This document shows positions 36,491-46,915 of a stretch of 64,000 bases of DNA, piece after piece. The DNA is taken from the NCBI GenBank assembly GCA_030550395.1, contig JAUQPL010000004.1, positions 61,839 to 125,838 of the forward strand, in the 5' to 3' direction. The position numbers and the translations under genes were made by a program. Below the pieces are notes generated by a model. It searched no databases. It saw only the letters and a list, made by a program, of their open reading frames with translations, and was not told where the DNA came from. Position 1 is the first letter of the stretch. Each line of letters begins with the position of its first letter. Source of the stretch: Bacteroidota bacterium (GTDB taxonomy: Bacteria > Bacteroidota > Ignavibacteria > Kapaibacteriales > HRBIN21).

Positions 36491-37114
36491 TTAGCAATGG
36501 CGTAGTATGCGAGCTTGCTGGTTGAGCACTCGGGGGTATAGTTCGTGCTCGTATGGCAAAAGGCGCTGGGCAAGGCTTTCAGGAGTATCGTCAGGGGCGA
36601 CGGGGATGCGGATTTGAGCTAAGACCGGACCAGTGTCGTACTCTTCCTCCACGATATGCACGCTAGCCCCTGTGTACGGCTCTCCAGCACGTAGGACAGC
36701 CTGGTGAACATGGAGCCCGTACATTCCGGGTCCGCCAAATTGTGGAAGCAGTGCGGGGTGGATGTTGAGGATGCGTCCCTGGTAGGCGCGGACAACCGCT
36801 GCGGGGACTTTCTTTAGGTAGCCTGCCAATGCAATGAGCTCAACAGCATAAGTGTTCAGTGTGTGCAGGAGTGCAGCGGCATAGTCCTCCGGATCTGGGT
36901 GGGTTACACTGCTCAGGTGGACAAATGGAATGCCGTAGCGCTGGGCGACCTCCCGGACTCCGGCAGTGGAATTGTTACTGAGGATCAGCACAATGCGGTA
37001 GAGGGTATCGGGGCGAAAGGAAAATCGGATGAGGGCTTCAGCGTTTGTTCCGCGACCGGAAGCCAAGATTGCTACGCGGACAGCATCTGGCTTAACGCTT
37101 GCCACGGAATCCAT
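36491..37114 (-). CDS. purN: Phosphoribosylglycinamide formyltransferase
   Basis: A 207-aa GAR transformylase, which uses 10-formyl-tetrahydrofolate in purine synthesis. The opening VAILASGRGTNAEALI binds the phosphate, LAGYLKKVP and RILNIHPALLPQFGGPGMYG hold the catalytic Asn and His, and EEEYDTGPVLAQ carries the conserved Asp. Length fits the family. It overlaps the dehydrogenase-like gene upstream by 23 bases. The gene is one of several purine genes scattered across the window. Confidence 0.95.
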   Translation of the reverse strand: MDSVASVKPDAVRVAILASGRGTNAEALIRFSFRPDTLYRIVLILSNNSTAGVREVAQRYGIPFVHLSSVTHPDPEDYAAALLHTLNTYAVELIALAGYLKKVPAAVVRAYQGRILNIHPALLPQFGGPGMYGLHVHQAVLRAGEPYTGASVHIVEEEYDTGPVLAQIRIPVAPDDTPESLAQRLLPYEHELYPRVLNQQARILRHC

Positions 37115-38765
37115 GGTCTTCGTAAGTCAGGATCCATGTGGCAACACTGCTTTCGTCAATGTTGGGGAGCCGGCTCCAGTGGAGGCGCCATTCACCGCTG
37201 GCGGAGCTGGTATCAGCGTCATTAGTGTGAACGTGTGCGATCATCTTCCGGAAGCGCTCCTGCCAACGTGCCATGTTGGCAGGGCGGAGGTCTATCCATC
37301 CAGCTTCGCACCACCGCTCAATTGTTTCAGGAGTGCATCGGTGGTCCTCGGTGGAGGTAGGGATTTTGAGCTCAGCCCCGCGCAGATAGCGACGTCCATC
37401 GGGCAGGAGGATAGCCAGGCCGATGGTGAGGATTTGCGAGCGGAGGGAGCTATCACGGCACAGTATGTCCCATAGCTTTTCGGAGATGTCCTCTGGTGTG
37501 TGTTCCAGCACGGTTGGGATAGAGCCGAAGGCACGCTTGAGCAGGTGAGCCTCATAGAGCAGTTTAGTCAACCGTGGGGGTCCGAGCATCTCAAAGGCAA
37601 TGCCTTCCGTGTGATGTTCGTACTCCAGCTGGCGGAGTAGTTCCACGGCAACATGACGGAGGGCCCCGCCGCGGTATGTGGGTCCCAGGACTGAGGCGTC
37701 GAAGGCCGCAACGATATCATACCCGGTGTTGCCACCGCGCAACTCTTGGACGACGACTTCGGCAATTTCTTCCGGGGTGATCAGCTCCATTTGCCCAAGG
37801 GCGGTAACAGTTTCAAACTCTGCTCGGGCAAAGACACCGTTTTCCCCTGTGTCAATGAAGACGGAGCGTAGGGGCTCGTTGGAGCGCCGCAGTGTGTCCG
37901 GTGGCTGGAGCGGGAGCCTATCCCCAAGCTCTGGTGCTTCCTCAGGGGGCAAATCCACACGTAGGAGAGGACGTCCGCGGAAGAGGACGGTGTCGTAAGC
38001 AATACGCTTCCACCCGATAATAGCGGCAGGCTTGATCTCCTTGATGATAGGCGCTCCCGGAGTGCGTCCCATGAGGAAGAGAAGGAGGGAGTGGGCTCCG
38101 GCAACGGCGGATTTTGCTAGCAGAACACGCGATGGGCGCTCCTCGCTATGGGTATAGGGGATATTCAGCCCCATGCCACCGGTACCCGTCGTCCCGACCT
38201 TTAAGTACACTTGGGTTCCAGCCTCCAGGAGGCTGTGGTACAGAATCTGTACGTGCCGGATGAGCTGTGGGATGTAGAGGCTACATAGAAGGTGTTCGAC
38301 CGTTTCGCTGGACTCAGCTCCCTGCCGTAGGGTCTTCCAAACGGCGGAGGCAGTGGTGTAGATGTCCTGGTAGGCAATTGCTGTGGCAGTGTTGATGCAA
38401 TCGACAACAATGTCGGGGCGAACGTCGGTCAAAAGCTCGTAGAGGGCGGATTGGCGAAGGCGGTGTTCGTCTAATTCAGCTAGGAGGTCCTCAATGAGGG
38501 CAGCGCGGGTTGCCGGATCGCGCAACAGCTCCGATCGGGAATGTTCTTTCCAAGCGCTGCGGAGGAAGATATCCCCCCAGCGAGCTTCAATGGTAGCGGA
38601 AGGAAAACGGCGCCGCAGTTCAACAACGGCTTCTTCGGCTTCGGAGCGACGGAGGGAAGTCAGGACCAAACGTTTGGGCTGTTCAGAAAGTAGACGATGG
38701 CAGACGGCGGACCCAACTAATCCCCATCCGCCAAGAACCAGCACGGTACGGTCACGGAGTTCCAT
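37092..38765 (-). CDS. Large NAD(P)-binding dehydrogenase-like protein, unknown function
   Basis: A 557-aa protein with an N-terminal Rossmann fold (VLVLGGWGLVGSAVCHRLL, a GxxGxxG dinucleotide-binding loop). The central part has a VDCINTATAIAYQDIY region and a glycine-rich KVGTTGTGGMGLNIPYTH segment that looks like an active-site loop. The C-terminal third (about 400-555) is not recognisable. This is twice the length of a normal SDR. The ATG at 38765 (MELRDRTVLV) is used; it overlaps metE by 14 bases. Position between metE and purN gives no clear clue to substrate. I cannot name a function. Confidence 0.6.
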   Translation of the reverse strand: MELRDRTVLVLGGWGLVGSAVCHRLLSEQPKRLVLTSLRRSEAEEAVVELRRRFPSATIEARWGDIFLRSAWKEHSRSELLRDPATRAALIEDLLAELDEHRLRQSALYELLTDVRPDIVVDCINTATAIAYQDIYTTASAVWKTLRQGAESSETVEHLLCSLYIPQLIRHVQILYHSLLEAGTQVYLKVGTTGTGGMGLNIPYTHSEERPSRVLLAKSAVAGAHSLLLFLMGRTPGAPIIKEIKPAAIIGWKRIAYDTVLFRGRPLLRVDLPPEEAPELGDRLPLQPPDTLRRSNEPLRSVFIDTGENGVFARAEFETVTALGQMELITPEEIAEVVVQELRGGNTGYDIVAAFDASVLGPTYRGGALRHVAVELLRQLEYEHHTEGIAFEMLGPPRLTKLLYEAHLLKRAFGSIPTVLEHTPEDISEKLWDILCRDSSLRSQILTIGLAILLPDGRRYLRGAELKIPTSTEDHRCTPETIERWCEAGWIDLRPANMARWQERFRKMIAHVHTNDADTSSASGEWRLHWSRLPNIDESSVATWILTYEDHGFRGKR

Positions 38766-41049
38766 TGTCTTGCTCTTTCCCCATAGCACGGATGAGTTGT
38801 TGCCGTATGCGTTGAGCAGCGGTAACCATATTGTGGAGGGCGGGAATGAGCTCTTCCCAACGCCGTGTCTTCAGACCGCAGTCCGGATTAACCCAGACCG
38901 ATTCTGCTGGAAGGAGATGGAGCACCCGTCGGAGGATGGCTTCGATGTCGTCTACGGAAGGAGTCTCGGGGGAATGTACGTCGTAGACCCCAACGCCGAC
39001 GCGGATGCTCCCGGCGGGTAATGCCGCAAAGCTGTCCACAATTTCCCCTTTGCTGCGAGAGCCTTCAATGGAGAGCACATCAAAGTCCAGTTCGGCGATG
39101 AAGGAGATAATGTCGTTGAATTCGGAGTAACACATGTGGGTGTGGATCTGTGTTTCGGGGCGAGCATGAGCATGGCACAGGCGGAACGCTCGTGTTGCCC
39201 AGCGGAAATAGTGGCCCCAGTCGCGGCGCTTCAGGGGGGCACCCTCTCGGAAGGCAGGTTCATCGATTTGAATGATGGCGATACCGGCGGCTTCCAGATC
39301 GCGAACCTCATCAGCGATGGCTAATGCCAGTTCGTAGGCGAGTTCCTCGACGGGGATATCTTGCCGCCAATAACTCCATACGAGCATGGTTACTGGACCG
39401 GTGAGCATGCCTTTGACAGGCTTGTTCGTAAGGGATTGGGCGTAGGTGATTTCCCGGACGGTCATGGGGTGAGGGCGCCAGACATCGCCGTAGATAATCG
39501 GGGGTCTGTAAACGCGAGAGCCGTACGAGAGGATCCAGCCATGCTCGGTGGTGGCAATACCTTCCAATTGCTCGGCGAAGTACTCCACCATGTCGCTCCG
39601 CTCAAACTCACCGTGGACGAGTACGTCTAATCCCAGTTCTTCCTGGATGGCGATAACATGGCGGATGCGGTCTCGGATTGTGGCATCGTAGTCTTCACAG
39701 GAGAGTTCCCCACGACGGTATTGACTCCGCAGACGGCGGATGTCAGCCGTCTGGGGGAAGGAGCCGATGGTCGTCGTAGGCAGGAGGGGAAGTTGGAGGC
39801 GGAGCGCCTGGAGGCGATATCGTTCCGGTGCCGGCGGCTGGCGTTGGAAGTCCGTCTCTGTCAAGGCTGCAACCCGCCGGCGGACTTGTTCGTTGCGGCC
39901 AAAGGGAAGACGCAGAAGCTGAGAAGTGGCTTCCACCTGTTGGATAGCCCCTTGATCGCCTTCCCATGCTGCTTTCAGAAGGCGCAGCTCTGCAAGGCGT
40001 TCTCGGGCGAAGGCTAAGCGCTCGGCAAGGCCCGGTGGAAGCCTGTTTTCAACTGCCACGGTGATGGGCAAGTGGAACAGAGGACAAGAGGGGGCGATGA
40101 CAACATCAGAGCTGAAGCTATGGAGAGCTTCAATCAGACGCAAGCATTCCCGAAGGTCTGAGCGCCATACTTGGCGTCCGTGGACAATTCCGGCAATGAG
40201 TGTCTTACCTGTCGGAAAGCCGGCAGAGTGCAGAGAGCGCCAGTTCTCGGTATTGGAGACAAAATCCAGTCCTAACCCAGCAACAGGGAGGTCAGCATAG
40301 CGTTGGAAATCAGCGACACTGTCGTAGTAGCACAGAAGCCAAATGGCCGGCCCTTGATGGCTCAGCTCTGCATACCACGTTCGCGCAAGGTACCAGTGCT
40401 CCTCCGGGACGTCCAATGCTAGCGCTGGTTCGTGGAGGAGAGCAAGGCTTACCCCATCTGCAGCGAGGGAGCGGAGGAGTTCAGCATAGACCGGTATGAC
40501 CGCGGTACCGAACTCAGCGAACTCATCTGCGGTCAGTGGAGCGATAGAGGCAAGAGAGCCATTATGGTAGCGCGCTCTCTTGGAGAGGCGCAGGAACGTG
40601 TAAGGACCGATGATGCTTGGGACTGTTTCGGCACCAAGCTGGCGGTAGAAACGAACATCTTCCAGCGGGAAGTTCTGCACAAGGCGAAAAACCGGTTCCT
40701 CCAGCTCAGGTACGAGGTAGTGGTAATTCGTGTTGAACCACTTCGTAAGCTCCAGGGCATATTTGCTGCGGGCCAAGGCGAAGTATGTCTGCAATCCCGT
40801 GTAGGCCCCGAAGCGGCGGGGAATGGCGCCGAGCATGACCGCCGTGTCCAGCATTGGGTCGTAGAGCGAGAGCTCATTGCACGGAATGAGGTCTATCCCT
40901 TGGTACTCTTGCAGTCGCTCCCGCTTCAGTTCTGCGATGCCGTGGAGGAAGTCTTCCTCGGAGATGTGTCCTGCCCAAAAGGTTTCTAGGAGCCGTTTAT
41001 ATTGGCGCTGTTCCCCCAGTCGGGGGAAGCCAAAAGCAAGCGTGCGCAT
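38752..41049 (-). CDS. metE: 5-methyltetrahydropteroyltriglutamate--homocysteine methyltransferase (cobalamin-independent)
   Basis: A 765-aa MetE, the B12-independent methionine synthase, with two barrel domains. The C-terminal zinc site is visible in HTHMCYSEF (His and Cys) and VNPDCGLKTR (Cys), and the substrate site in TTTIGSFPQTADIR and VHGEFERSDMVEYF. The N-terminal domain starts MRTLAFGFPRLG. Length equals the family norm (about 750-770). Its presence means methionine is made without B12, although the genome also has a cobalamin adenosyltransferase at the window start. Confidence 0.95.
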   Translation of the reverse strand: MRTLAFGFPRLGEQRQYKRLLETFWAGHISEEDFLHGIAELKRERLQEYQGIDLIPCNELSLYDPMLDTAVMLGAIPRRFGAYTGLQTYFALARSKYALELTKWFNTNYHYLVPELEEPVFRLVQNFPLEDVRFYRQLGAETVPSIIGPYTFLRLSKRARYHNGSLASIAPLTADEFAEFGTAVIPVYAELLRSLAADGVSLALLHEPALALDVPEEHWYLARTWYAELSHQGPAIWLLCYYDSVADFQRYADLPVAGLGLDFVSNTENWRSLHSAGFPTGKTLIAGIVHGRQVWRSDLRECLRLIEALHSFSSDVVIAPSCPLFHLPITVAVENRLPPGLAERLAFARERLAELRLLKAAWEGDQGAIQQVEATSQLLRLPFGRNEQVRRRVAALTETDFQRQPPAPERYRLQALRLQLPLLPTTTIGSFPQTADIRRLRSQYRRGELSCEDYDATIRDRIRHVIAIQEELGLDVLVHGEFERSDMVEYFAEQLEGIATTEHGWILSYGSRVYRPPIIYGDVWRPHPMTVREITYAQSLTNKPVKGMLTGPVTMLVWSYWRQDIPVEELAYELALAIADEVRDLEAAGIAIIQIDEPAFREGAPLKRRDWGHYFRWATRAFRLCHAHARPETQIHTHMCYSEFNDIISFIAELDFDVLSIEGSRSKGEIVDSFAALPAGSIRVGVGVYDVHSPETPSVDDIEAILRRVLHLLPAESVWVNPDCGLKTRRWEELIPALHNMVTAAQRIRQQLIRAMGKEQDNGTP

Positions 41050-41085
41050 TGCCTTCCTCGTGTGACACAGGATGGGAGTACGAAT

Positions 41086-42033
41086 TTAGTGAACGCTGGG
41101 GGGGTATGTAGTGGGACTGTGGGCGAGGATTCCTACGAGCACGCGTTCTGTGCCGGTGTAGTCTTTTTGCAAGTACAGCATAGAGGCCAGGGGGCGGAAA
41201 AGGGTTGTAATGGCGGAGGCCGATTCTGGTCTGATTTCCAGCACGAAGGCGCCACCAGGTACGAGGATGGTGGGGAAAAGGTCGGCAAAGCGCCGGTAAA
41301 AGCTCAGTCCGTCAGCTCCGTCGGTGAGGGCTTCGTGGGGTTCATAGAGGGTGATTTCGGGCTGCAGCTGGGGAAGTGCGGAAGCGGGGATGTAGGGTGG
41401 ATTGGAGACCACCAGATGGAAGGGATATGCCGGAGGCAGCTGGCGGAGGATGTCCACGTGGGAAAAGGAAACGTTTCTCAGCCCTAAGCGGCGGGCATTC
41501 TCGCGGGCAAGTCGGAGAGCAGCCACAGAGATGTCAATGCCGACAACATGAGCTTCCGGCAGGCTGGAGGCAAGTGCTAAGGCAATACAGCCGGAACCAG
41601 TCCCAATATCCAGGATGCGCAGTGGGAGTGGAAATGGCACTGTGCGGAGGAGGCTGAGTGCTTCCTCGACGACAAGCTCCGTTTCCGGGCGTGGAATGAA
41701 GACGCCGCGCCGGATGTGGAGGCGGAGGGTGTAGAAGTCTGTCTGTCGGACAAGGTATTGGAGTGGTTCCCGCTGGAGTCGGCGCTGGAGAAGACGATGG
41801 AGTCGGCGGCGTGCCGCTACGGCGATGGGCTGATTGCCGTTCAGGAGCAGGGAAAGTCGGTCACAGCCCAATGCGTGGCAGAGGAGAACATCGGCTGTGT
41901 ACTCGGGGCTTTCCAGCCCTGCCGCTTTGAGCAGCTGCGAGGCGGCAATCCGAGCTTCTCGGATTGTGGAGCAGCCAGCAATGGGGTTACTCGGCGTAGT
42001 ATTCCTGGAGCGGTTTGACCTGAAGTTCGGCAT
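41086..42033 (-). CDS. prmC: Release factor glutamine methyltransferase
   Basis: A 315-aa class I methyltransferase of the PrmC/HemK type, which methylates the GGQ glutamine of release factors. The SAM site is [15 protein letters not shown], and the NPPY motif ([13 protein letters not shown]) is intact. [18 protein letters not shown] and [17 protein letters not shown] match the family. The start is uncertain: the ATG at 42033 overlaps carB by 47 bases, and the conserved part begins nearer [14 protein letters not shown] with no ordinary start codon after the carB stop. Confidence 0.9.
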   Translation of the reverse strand: MPNFRSNRSRNTTPSNPIAGCSTIREARIAASQLLKAAGLESPEYTADVLLCHALGCDRLSLLLNGNQPIAVAARRRLHRLLQRRLQREPLQYLVRQTDFYTLRLHIRRGVFIPRPETELVVEEALSLLRTVPFPLPLRILDIGTGSGCIALALASSLPEAHVVGIDISVAALRLARENARRLGLRNVSFSHVDILRQLPPAYPFHLVVSNPPYIPASALPQLQPEITLYEPHEALTDGADGLSFYRRFADLFPTILVPGGAFVLEIRPESASAITTLFRPLASMLYLQKDYTGTERVLVGILAHSPTTYPPSVH

Positions 42034-45000
42034 GGCGGAGTTCGGCAAGCCCGCGTAAGGAGGCAGCTGCTGCTGCAAGGGTTGTGAAGAAGGGGATGCG
42101 ATAGCGCATCGCTGTGCGCCCCATGATGTGTTCGTCATAGCGGGCATTCTCACCCAAGGGTGTGTTGATGAGGATATCCACTTTGCCGTCGGCGATGTAG
42201 TCAATGATACTGGGGCGCCCTTCGTAGTGCTTCCGCACAGGGGTGACGGGGAGTCCATGGCGCTGGAGAAATGCGGCGGTTCCCCGTGTTGCCCAGAGCT
42301 CAAAGCCCAGCTCTAAGTACCCACGGGCAATTTCCACTGCTTGGGGGGTCTTGTCATTGTCAGCCAGGGAAACGAAGACTCGTCCTTTGCCCTGTGGGAT
42401 GCGGGTCCCGGCAGCGAGGTGGGCTTTGATGAGAGCCCGCCCAAACGAAGTGTCAATTCCCATGACTTCTCCGGTTGAGCGCATCTCTGGTCCGGGAAAG
42501 ACATGCACTTGGGGGAACTTGGTGAAGGGAAAGACAGACTCTTTGACGGCGATGCGTCCGAGGTTTGGACGGAATTCTGGTGCAGAAATGTTGCGGAGCT
42601 TCTCCCCCAACATAGCCCGGAGAGCCAGTTCAATGATCGGGATCCCGGTTGCTTTTGCCACGAAAGGCATTGTGCGGGAGGCCCGTGGATTGGCTTCCAG
42701 CACATAGATGGTGCCGTGCTGGATGGCGTATTGGACATTCAGGAGTCCGACAACCTCCAACGCGCGAGCAATGCGGCGGGTGTAATCGCAGAGGAGCTCC
42801 AGTTGTCCGAGGGTGATGTTGAATGGCGGTAGGACACAGGTGGAATCCCCGGAGTGAATACCGGCTTCCTCAATATGTTGGAGGACACCGGCGATGATAA
42901 CGGTTTCGCCATCACTGACAGCGTCTACGTCAAATTCGTCGGCATGTTCCAGGAAGCGATCGATCAGCACGGGGCGTTCGGGGAACACGGAGAAGGCCTC
43001 CCGTACATAGCGGCGCAGCGTTTCTTCCCGGTAGCAGATTTGCATTGCCCGTCCTCCGAGAACATAGGAAGGGCGAACCAGAACGGGATAGCCGATCGCA
43101 CGGGCGATGGAGATGGCTTCCTCCTCAGAGCGAGCGGCACCCCACGGGGGACAAGGGATATGGAGTTCTTGCAGGAGCTGGGCAAAACGTTCCCGATCTT
43201 CGGCAAGATCGATGCCTTCAGGCGAAGTGCCCAATAGGCGGAATCCAGCAGCTTGAATCCTATGGGCTAAACGGAGCGGGGTTTGTCCACCGAGGCTGAC
43301 CACGACCCCTTCGGGGCGCTCATGTTCCAGGACATTGAGAACGTCTTCGGCTGTAAGGGGTTCAAAGTAGAGTTTGTCCACAGTGTCGTAGTCGGTGGAG
43401 ACCGTCTCCGGATTGCAGTTGATCATAATCGCCTCATAGCCCAAGCGACGCAAAGCAAAAACGCCTTGCACGCAGCAGTAGTCAAACTCTATCCCCTGTC
43501 CGATGCGGTTGGGCCCACTTCCGAGGATGACAACTTTCCGGCGGCCAGATACGAGGGATTCGTTTTCTCCGGGCGCATATGTGGAGTAGTGGTAGGGTGT
43601 TTCGGACTCAAACTCGGCTGCACAGGTATCCACGGTTTTGTAGACAGGACGGAGCAAGTGTTGGTGCCGAAAGTGAGCAACCTCTGTTTCCGAACAGCCT
43701 GTAAGGACAGCAAGCTGGACATCGGAGAAACCCATGGCTTTCAACTGTTGGAGGCGTTCTACGCCCAGGCGCTCCAGAAGAGCAATTCCTGAGCTGCCAG
43801 TCCTCTGCCGGAGGTGGAGGACCTCCTGGGCTGCCAGAACGATTTCGCGGCATTGCTCAATAAACCACGGGTCGTAGCTGGTCAGGGCATGGATTTCCTC
43901 TGTGCTCATACCGAGGCGCAGGGCGTCGCAGAGATCAAACAGCGAGCGCGAGTGGCGGCGGCGCAGCCGCGCCCGGATCGGCTCAAGGTCTTCTTCACTG
44001 AGCGGCTTCAGGTACTCAGGGCGATCAAAGCCGAAACCGAAGCGCTCCTGCTCTAAGCTACGGATGGCTTTCTGCAGGGCCTCCTTAAAGGTGCGCCCAA
44101 ATGCCATAGCTTCGCCGACGGATTTCATCTGCGTGCCCAGTTCGTCGGGCACTTCTGGGAATTTCTCAAAGTCCCAGCGAGGGATTTTGACCACCACGTA
44201 GTCAATAGCCGGCTCAAAACAAGCGGGTGTCTTCCCCGTGATCTCGTTGAGGATTTCGTCCAGTGTGTACCCGATAGCGAGTCTGGCGGCGATTTTCGCA
44301 ATAGGAAATCCCGTGGCTTTAGAGGCCAGCGCAGAGCTGCGGGAGACGCGAGGGTTCATCTCGATGACCACCATCCGACCCGTTTTGGGGTCCACAGCAA
44401 ACTGGATATTGGAGCCCCCCGTCTCCACACCGATTTCCCGCATGATGCGGATGGCCGCATCGCGCATCTGCTGGTATTCAACATCGGTCAGTGTCTGTGC
44501 TGGGGCGACGGTAATGGAATCCCCGGTGTGAACGCCCATGGAATCAAAGTTCTCAATGGAGCAGACGATGACAACGTTATCCTTGCGGTCACGCATGACT
44601 TCCAGTTCGTATTCTTTCCACCCCAGCACAGACTCCTCCACCAGGACGCGCTGGATTGGGCTGGCAACGAGGGCAGCGGTAAGGAGCTCTCGGTACTCTT
44701 CCATGTTGTAGGCGATGCCGCCACCGGTGCCGCCTAAGGTAAAGGAAGGGCGTAAGATGGCGGGAAATCCAATCTCCTCGATAGCGCGGAGCCCTTCTTC
44801 GAAGGAATGGACAAAGACCCCGCGGGGGGTTTCCAAGCCACAGCGCTGCATTGCTTCCTGGAACAGCTTGCGGTCTTCCGCTTTGCGGATGGCTTCCAGC
44901 GAGGAGCCAATGAGGCGAACGCCGTACCGTTGGAGCACTCCCCGTTCAGCCAGCTCAACGGCAATATTGAGTCCCGTCTGCCCGCCCATTGTAGGCAAGA

Positions 45001-45256
45001 GAGCATCGGGGCGCTCGCGGGCGATGATTTTTTCAACGAATTCTGCCGTGATGGGTTCAATGTAAGTAGCATCCGCCAGGTCAGGGTCAGTCATGATGGT
45101 AGCAGGGTTGGAGTTCACAAGAATGACACGCAATCCCTCCTGCCGTAGCGCTTTGCAGGCTTGGGTACCACTGTAGTCAAACTCGCATGCTTGCCCGATG
45201 ACGATGGGGCCGGAGCCGATGATGAGTACACTGTGGAGGTCGGGCATCCGTGGCAT
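41987..45256 (-). CDS. carB: Carbamoyl-phosphate synthase large subunit
   Basis: A 1089-aa CarB with two homologous ATP-grasp halves. Half one opens [19 protein letters not shown]; half two has [19 protein letters not shown], and both carry the [13 protein letters not shown] or LRPSFTLGG segments. The C-terminal MGS-like domain is present (about 945-1080). It makes carbamoyl phosphate for pyrimidines and arginine; the glutaminase subunit carA is not in the window. Length is close to the usual 1070. It precedes prmC with overlap and follows the epimerase by about 30 bases. Confidence 0.97.
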   Translation of the reverse strand: MPRMPDLHSVLIIGSGPIVIGQACEFDYSGTQACKALRQEGLRVILVNSNPATIMTDPDLADATYIEPITAEFVEKIIARERPDALLPTMGGQTGLNIAVELAERGVLQRYGVRLIGSSLEAIRKAEDRKLFQEAMQRCGLETPRGVFVHSFEEGLRAIEEIGFPAILRPSFTLGGTGGGIAYNMEEYRELLTAALVASPIQRVLVEESVLGWKEYELEVMRDRKDNVVIVCSIENFDSMGVHTGDSITVAPAQTLTDVEYQQMRDAAIRIMREIGVETGGSNIQFAVDPKTGRMVVIEMNPRVSRSSALASKATGFPIAKIAARLAIGYTLDEILNEITGKTPACFEPAIDYVVVKIPRWDFEKFPEVPDELGTQMKSVGEAMAFGRTFKEALQKAIRSLEQERFGFGFDRPEYLKPLSEEDLEPIRARLRRRHSRSLFDLCDALRLGMSTEEIHALTSYDPWFIEQCREIVLAAQEVLHLRQRTGSSGIALLERLGVERLQQLKAMGFSDVQLAVLTGCSETEVAHFRHQHLLRPVYKTVDTCAAEFESETPYHYSTYAPGENESLVSGRRKVVILGSGPNRIGQGIEFDYCCVQGVFALRRLGYEAIMINCNPETVSTDYDTVDKLYFEPLTAEDVLNVLEHERPEGVVVSLGGQTPLRLAHRIQAAGFRLLGTSPEGIDLAEDRERFAQLLQELHIPCPPWGAARSEEEAISIARAIGYPVLVRPSYVLGGRAMQICYREETLRRYVREAFSVFPERPVLIDRFLEHADEFDVDAVSDGETVIIAGVLQHIEEAGIHSGDSTCVLPPFNITLGQLELLCDYTRRIARALEVVGLLNVQYAIQHGTIYVLEANPRASRTMPFVAKATGIPIIELALRAMLGEKLRNISAPEFRPNLGRIAVKESVFPFTKFPQVHVFPGPEMRSTGEVMGIDTSFGRALIKAHLAAGTRIPQGKGRVFVSLADNDKTPQAVEIARGYLELGFELWATRGTAAFLQRHGLPVTPVRKHYEGRPSIIDYIADGKVDILINTPLGENARYDEHIMGRTAMRYRIPFFTTLAAAAASLRGLAELRHAELQVKPLQEYYAE

Positions 45257-45285
45257 AGCCGCTATCCGTGCATGAGTGTGCGACT

Positions 45286-46257
45286 TTACAGAATGCGTCC
45301 AGCTTGGCGCAATTGAGCTTCAATCCAGCGGTATGTGGCTGTAAGGCCCTCTTCCAAGGAGACCTGTGGCTCCCAACCCAAGACCTGGCGAAGGCGGGTG
45401 TTGTCGCTATTGCGCCCTCGGACCCCCTGGGGCTTACTGAGGTCATGGCGCTTTTGGATGCGCTTACCGGCAATTCGAGCGATGATATCCACCAGTTCGT
45501 TGATGGTGACGAGCCGGTCGCTTCCCAAGTTCAGGGGATGGCGGTAATCGGAAAGCATAAGGCGATAGATGCCTTCGGTGCAGTCGGAGATGTAGAGAAA
45601 AGAGCGCGTTTGATTGCCATCGCCCCAGATCTCGATTTCATCTCCATCGCGGGCCAGGGCGATTTTGCGGCAAAGCGCAGCTGGAGCTTTCTCGCGTCCG
45701 CCTTCATATTCGCCTAGTGGACCATAGACGTTGTGGAAGCGGGCAATGCGGACTTCCATGCCGTAGTCCTCGGCATAGTACTGGCAGAGTTTTTCCGTAA
45801 AGAGCTTCTCCCAGCCGTATCCCTCTTCTGGGTCTGCCGGATAGGCATCTTCTTCCCGCAAGGGAGTGACATCGGGGGTATTCTGTCGGTACTGCGGGTA
45901 GATGCAAGCAGAGGAGGAGAAGAAGAAGCGGCGGACTCCATTGAGGCGGCTAGCCTCGAGCATGTGAGTGTTGATGAGAATGTTGTTGCGGGCAATTTCG
46001 GCATGGTTGCGGCTGATGTAGCCGATGCCCCCCATGTCAGCAGCCAGGTTGTAGACGTGCTCTACTCCTTGAGTGGCAAGCAGGCAGTTTTCCCAACGTC
46101 GCAAGTCCAGCAGGAGAAACTCGTGGGCAGCGGTTGGCTCATATGCTGGGGGCTTGATATCCACGCCTCGGATCCAGTAACCACGTTCGACAAGGAGCTT
46201 GACCAGGTGATGCCCGATAAAGCCGCCGGCGCCAGTGACTAATACTCGGGTTGGCAT
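45286..46257 (-). CDS. NAD-dependent epimerase/dehydratase (GDP-mannose 3,5-epimerase-like)
   Basis: A 323-aa extended SDR. The NAD site is [12 protein letters not shown], and the catalytic Tyr-Lys pair lies in [10 protein letters not shown] (YxxxK). [23 protein letters not shown] and [15 protein letters not shown] are distinctive of GDP-mannose 3,5-epimerases, better known from plants, and related bacterial sugar epimerases. It probably acts on a nucleotide sugar for surface polysaccharide. The exact substrate is inferred. It heads the run that continues to carB and purN. Confidence 0.82.
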   Translation of the reverse strand: MPTRVLVTGAGGFIGHHLVKLLVERGYWIRGVDIKPPAYEPTAAHEFLLLDLRRWENCLLATQGVEHVYNLAADMGGIGYISRNHAEIARNNILINTHMLEASRLNGVRRFFFSSSACIYPQYRQNTPDVTPLREEDAYPADPEEGYGWEKLFTEKLCQYYAEDYGMEVRIARFHNVYGPLGEYEGGREKAPAALCRKIALARDGDEIEIWGDGNQTRSFLYISDCTEGIYRLMLSDYRHPLNLGSDRLVTINELVDIIARIAGKRIQKRHDLSKPQGVRGRNSDNTRLRQVLGWEPQVSLEEGLTATYRWIEAQLRQAGRIL

Positions 46258-46339
46258 CTTCTGGCAGAGTTGTTCAACAGAGGTGGAGATGATGACGTAC
46301 GAGATTGGGGAGTTGATGCGTGCTGAATGGGACAGGCTG

Positions 46340-46347
46340 TAAGTTTG
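46340..46347 (+). promoter_or_regulatory. Candidate -7 element (TAnnTTTG) for the 46391-53836 run
   Basis: TAAGTTTG matches the Bacteroidota -7 consensus and ends 43 bases before the ATG at 46391. A TTG at 46313-46315 lies 24 bases upstream, slightly farther than the usual -33 spacing. The element is identical to the one before lrp. Confidence 0.4.
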
Positions 46348-46390
46348 TACAGTAGTGCGTGGTCCGTCGGTGTGAGGGAGTGGAGCCTAT

Positions 46391-46915
46391 ATGGAGGCTC
46401 GGAGGAAGGTGTGGCAACGGGTGTGGTTGACTTGCGTATTTATTGGTGCTTGTTGGGGCTTGGGTGGTGGAGCGATGCGTTCGGTGGTGGTTTTTTCCCT
46501 TTTCCGTCCATTCACAGTGGAGTTGAACACGGCATTGCCGGCGGAGGCGCGGTTGCAGGGATATCGGATAGCAGCCGAGCAAACTCCGTACGTATGGGCT
46601 GGGCTGGGGATATTCTTGCTCGGAGTGGGAGCTATGGTGGGCAGTATGGGAGGTCGGTTGCGGACCCATGGTTGGCTTTTTATGGCGTTGGTCTTGGCTG
46701 TAGTGGCCGTGGGGGGAGAGCTTTGGTTGGCGCTGGTATATGATATCCCCGTGGTGCGACTTTCTGTTGTGGAGCCCTTACCGATGGAGCAGATTGAGGA
46801 ATTGGTCGTGCGACGGGTACGAGAAGCTGGAGTAGTGGCGACGATGACGGCGCTGTGTGAGTGGACGATTCTGTTGCTCTTTGTGTGGCGACCGTTGGAG
46901 CAAGAGGAGCCATGA
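46391..46915 (+). CDS. Integral membrane protein of unknown function
   Basis: A 174-aa protein with about four hydrophobic helices (for example VWLTCVFIGACWGLGGGAM, VWAGLGIFLLGVGAMVGSM, WLFMALVLAVVAVGGELWLA and a last one near 155). The N-terminus is basic (MEARRKVWQR), as expected for the cytoplasmic side. No known family is recognised. It is the first gene of the plus-strand run to fumC and overlaps the next gene by 4 bases (ATGA). Divergent from the epimerase gene. Confidence 0.65.
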   Translation: MEARRKVWQRVWLTCVFIGACWGLGGGAMRSVVVFSLFRPFTVELNTALPAEARLQGYRIAAEQTPYVWAGLGIFLLGVGAMVGSMGGRLRTHGWLFMALVLAVVAVGGELWLALVYDIPVVRLSVVEPLPMEQIEELVVRRVREAGVVATMTALCEWTILLLFVWRPLEQEEP

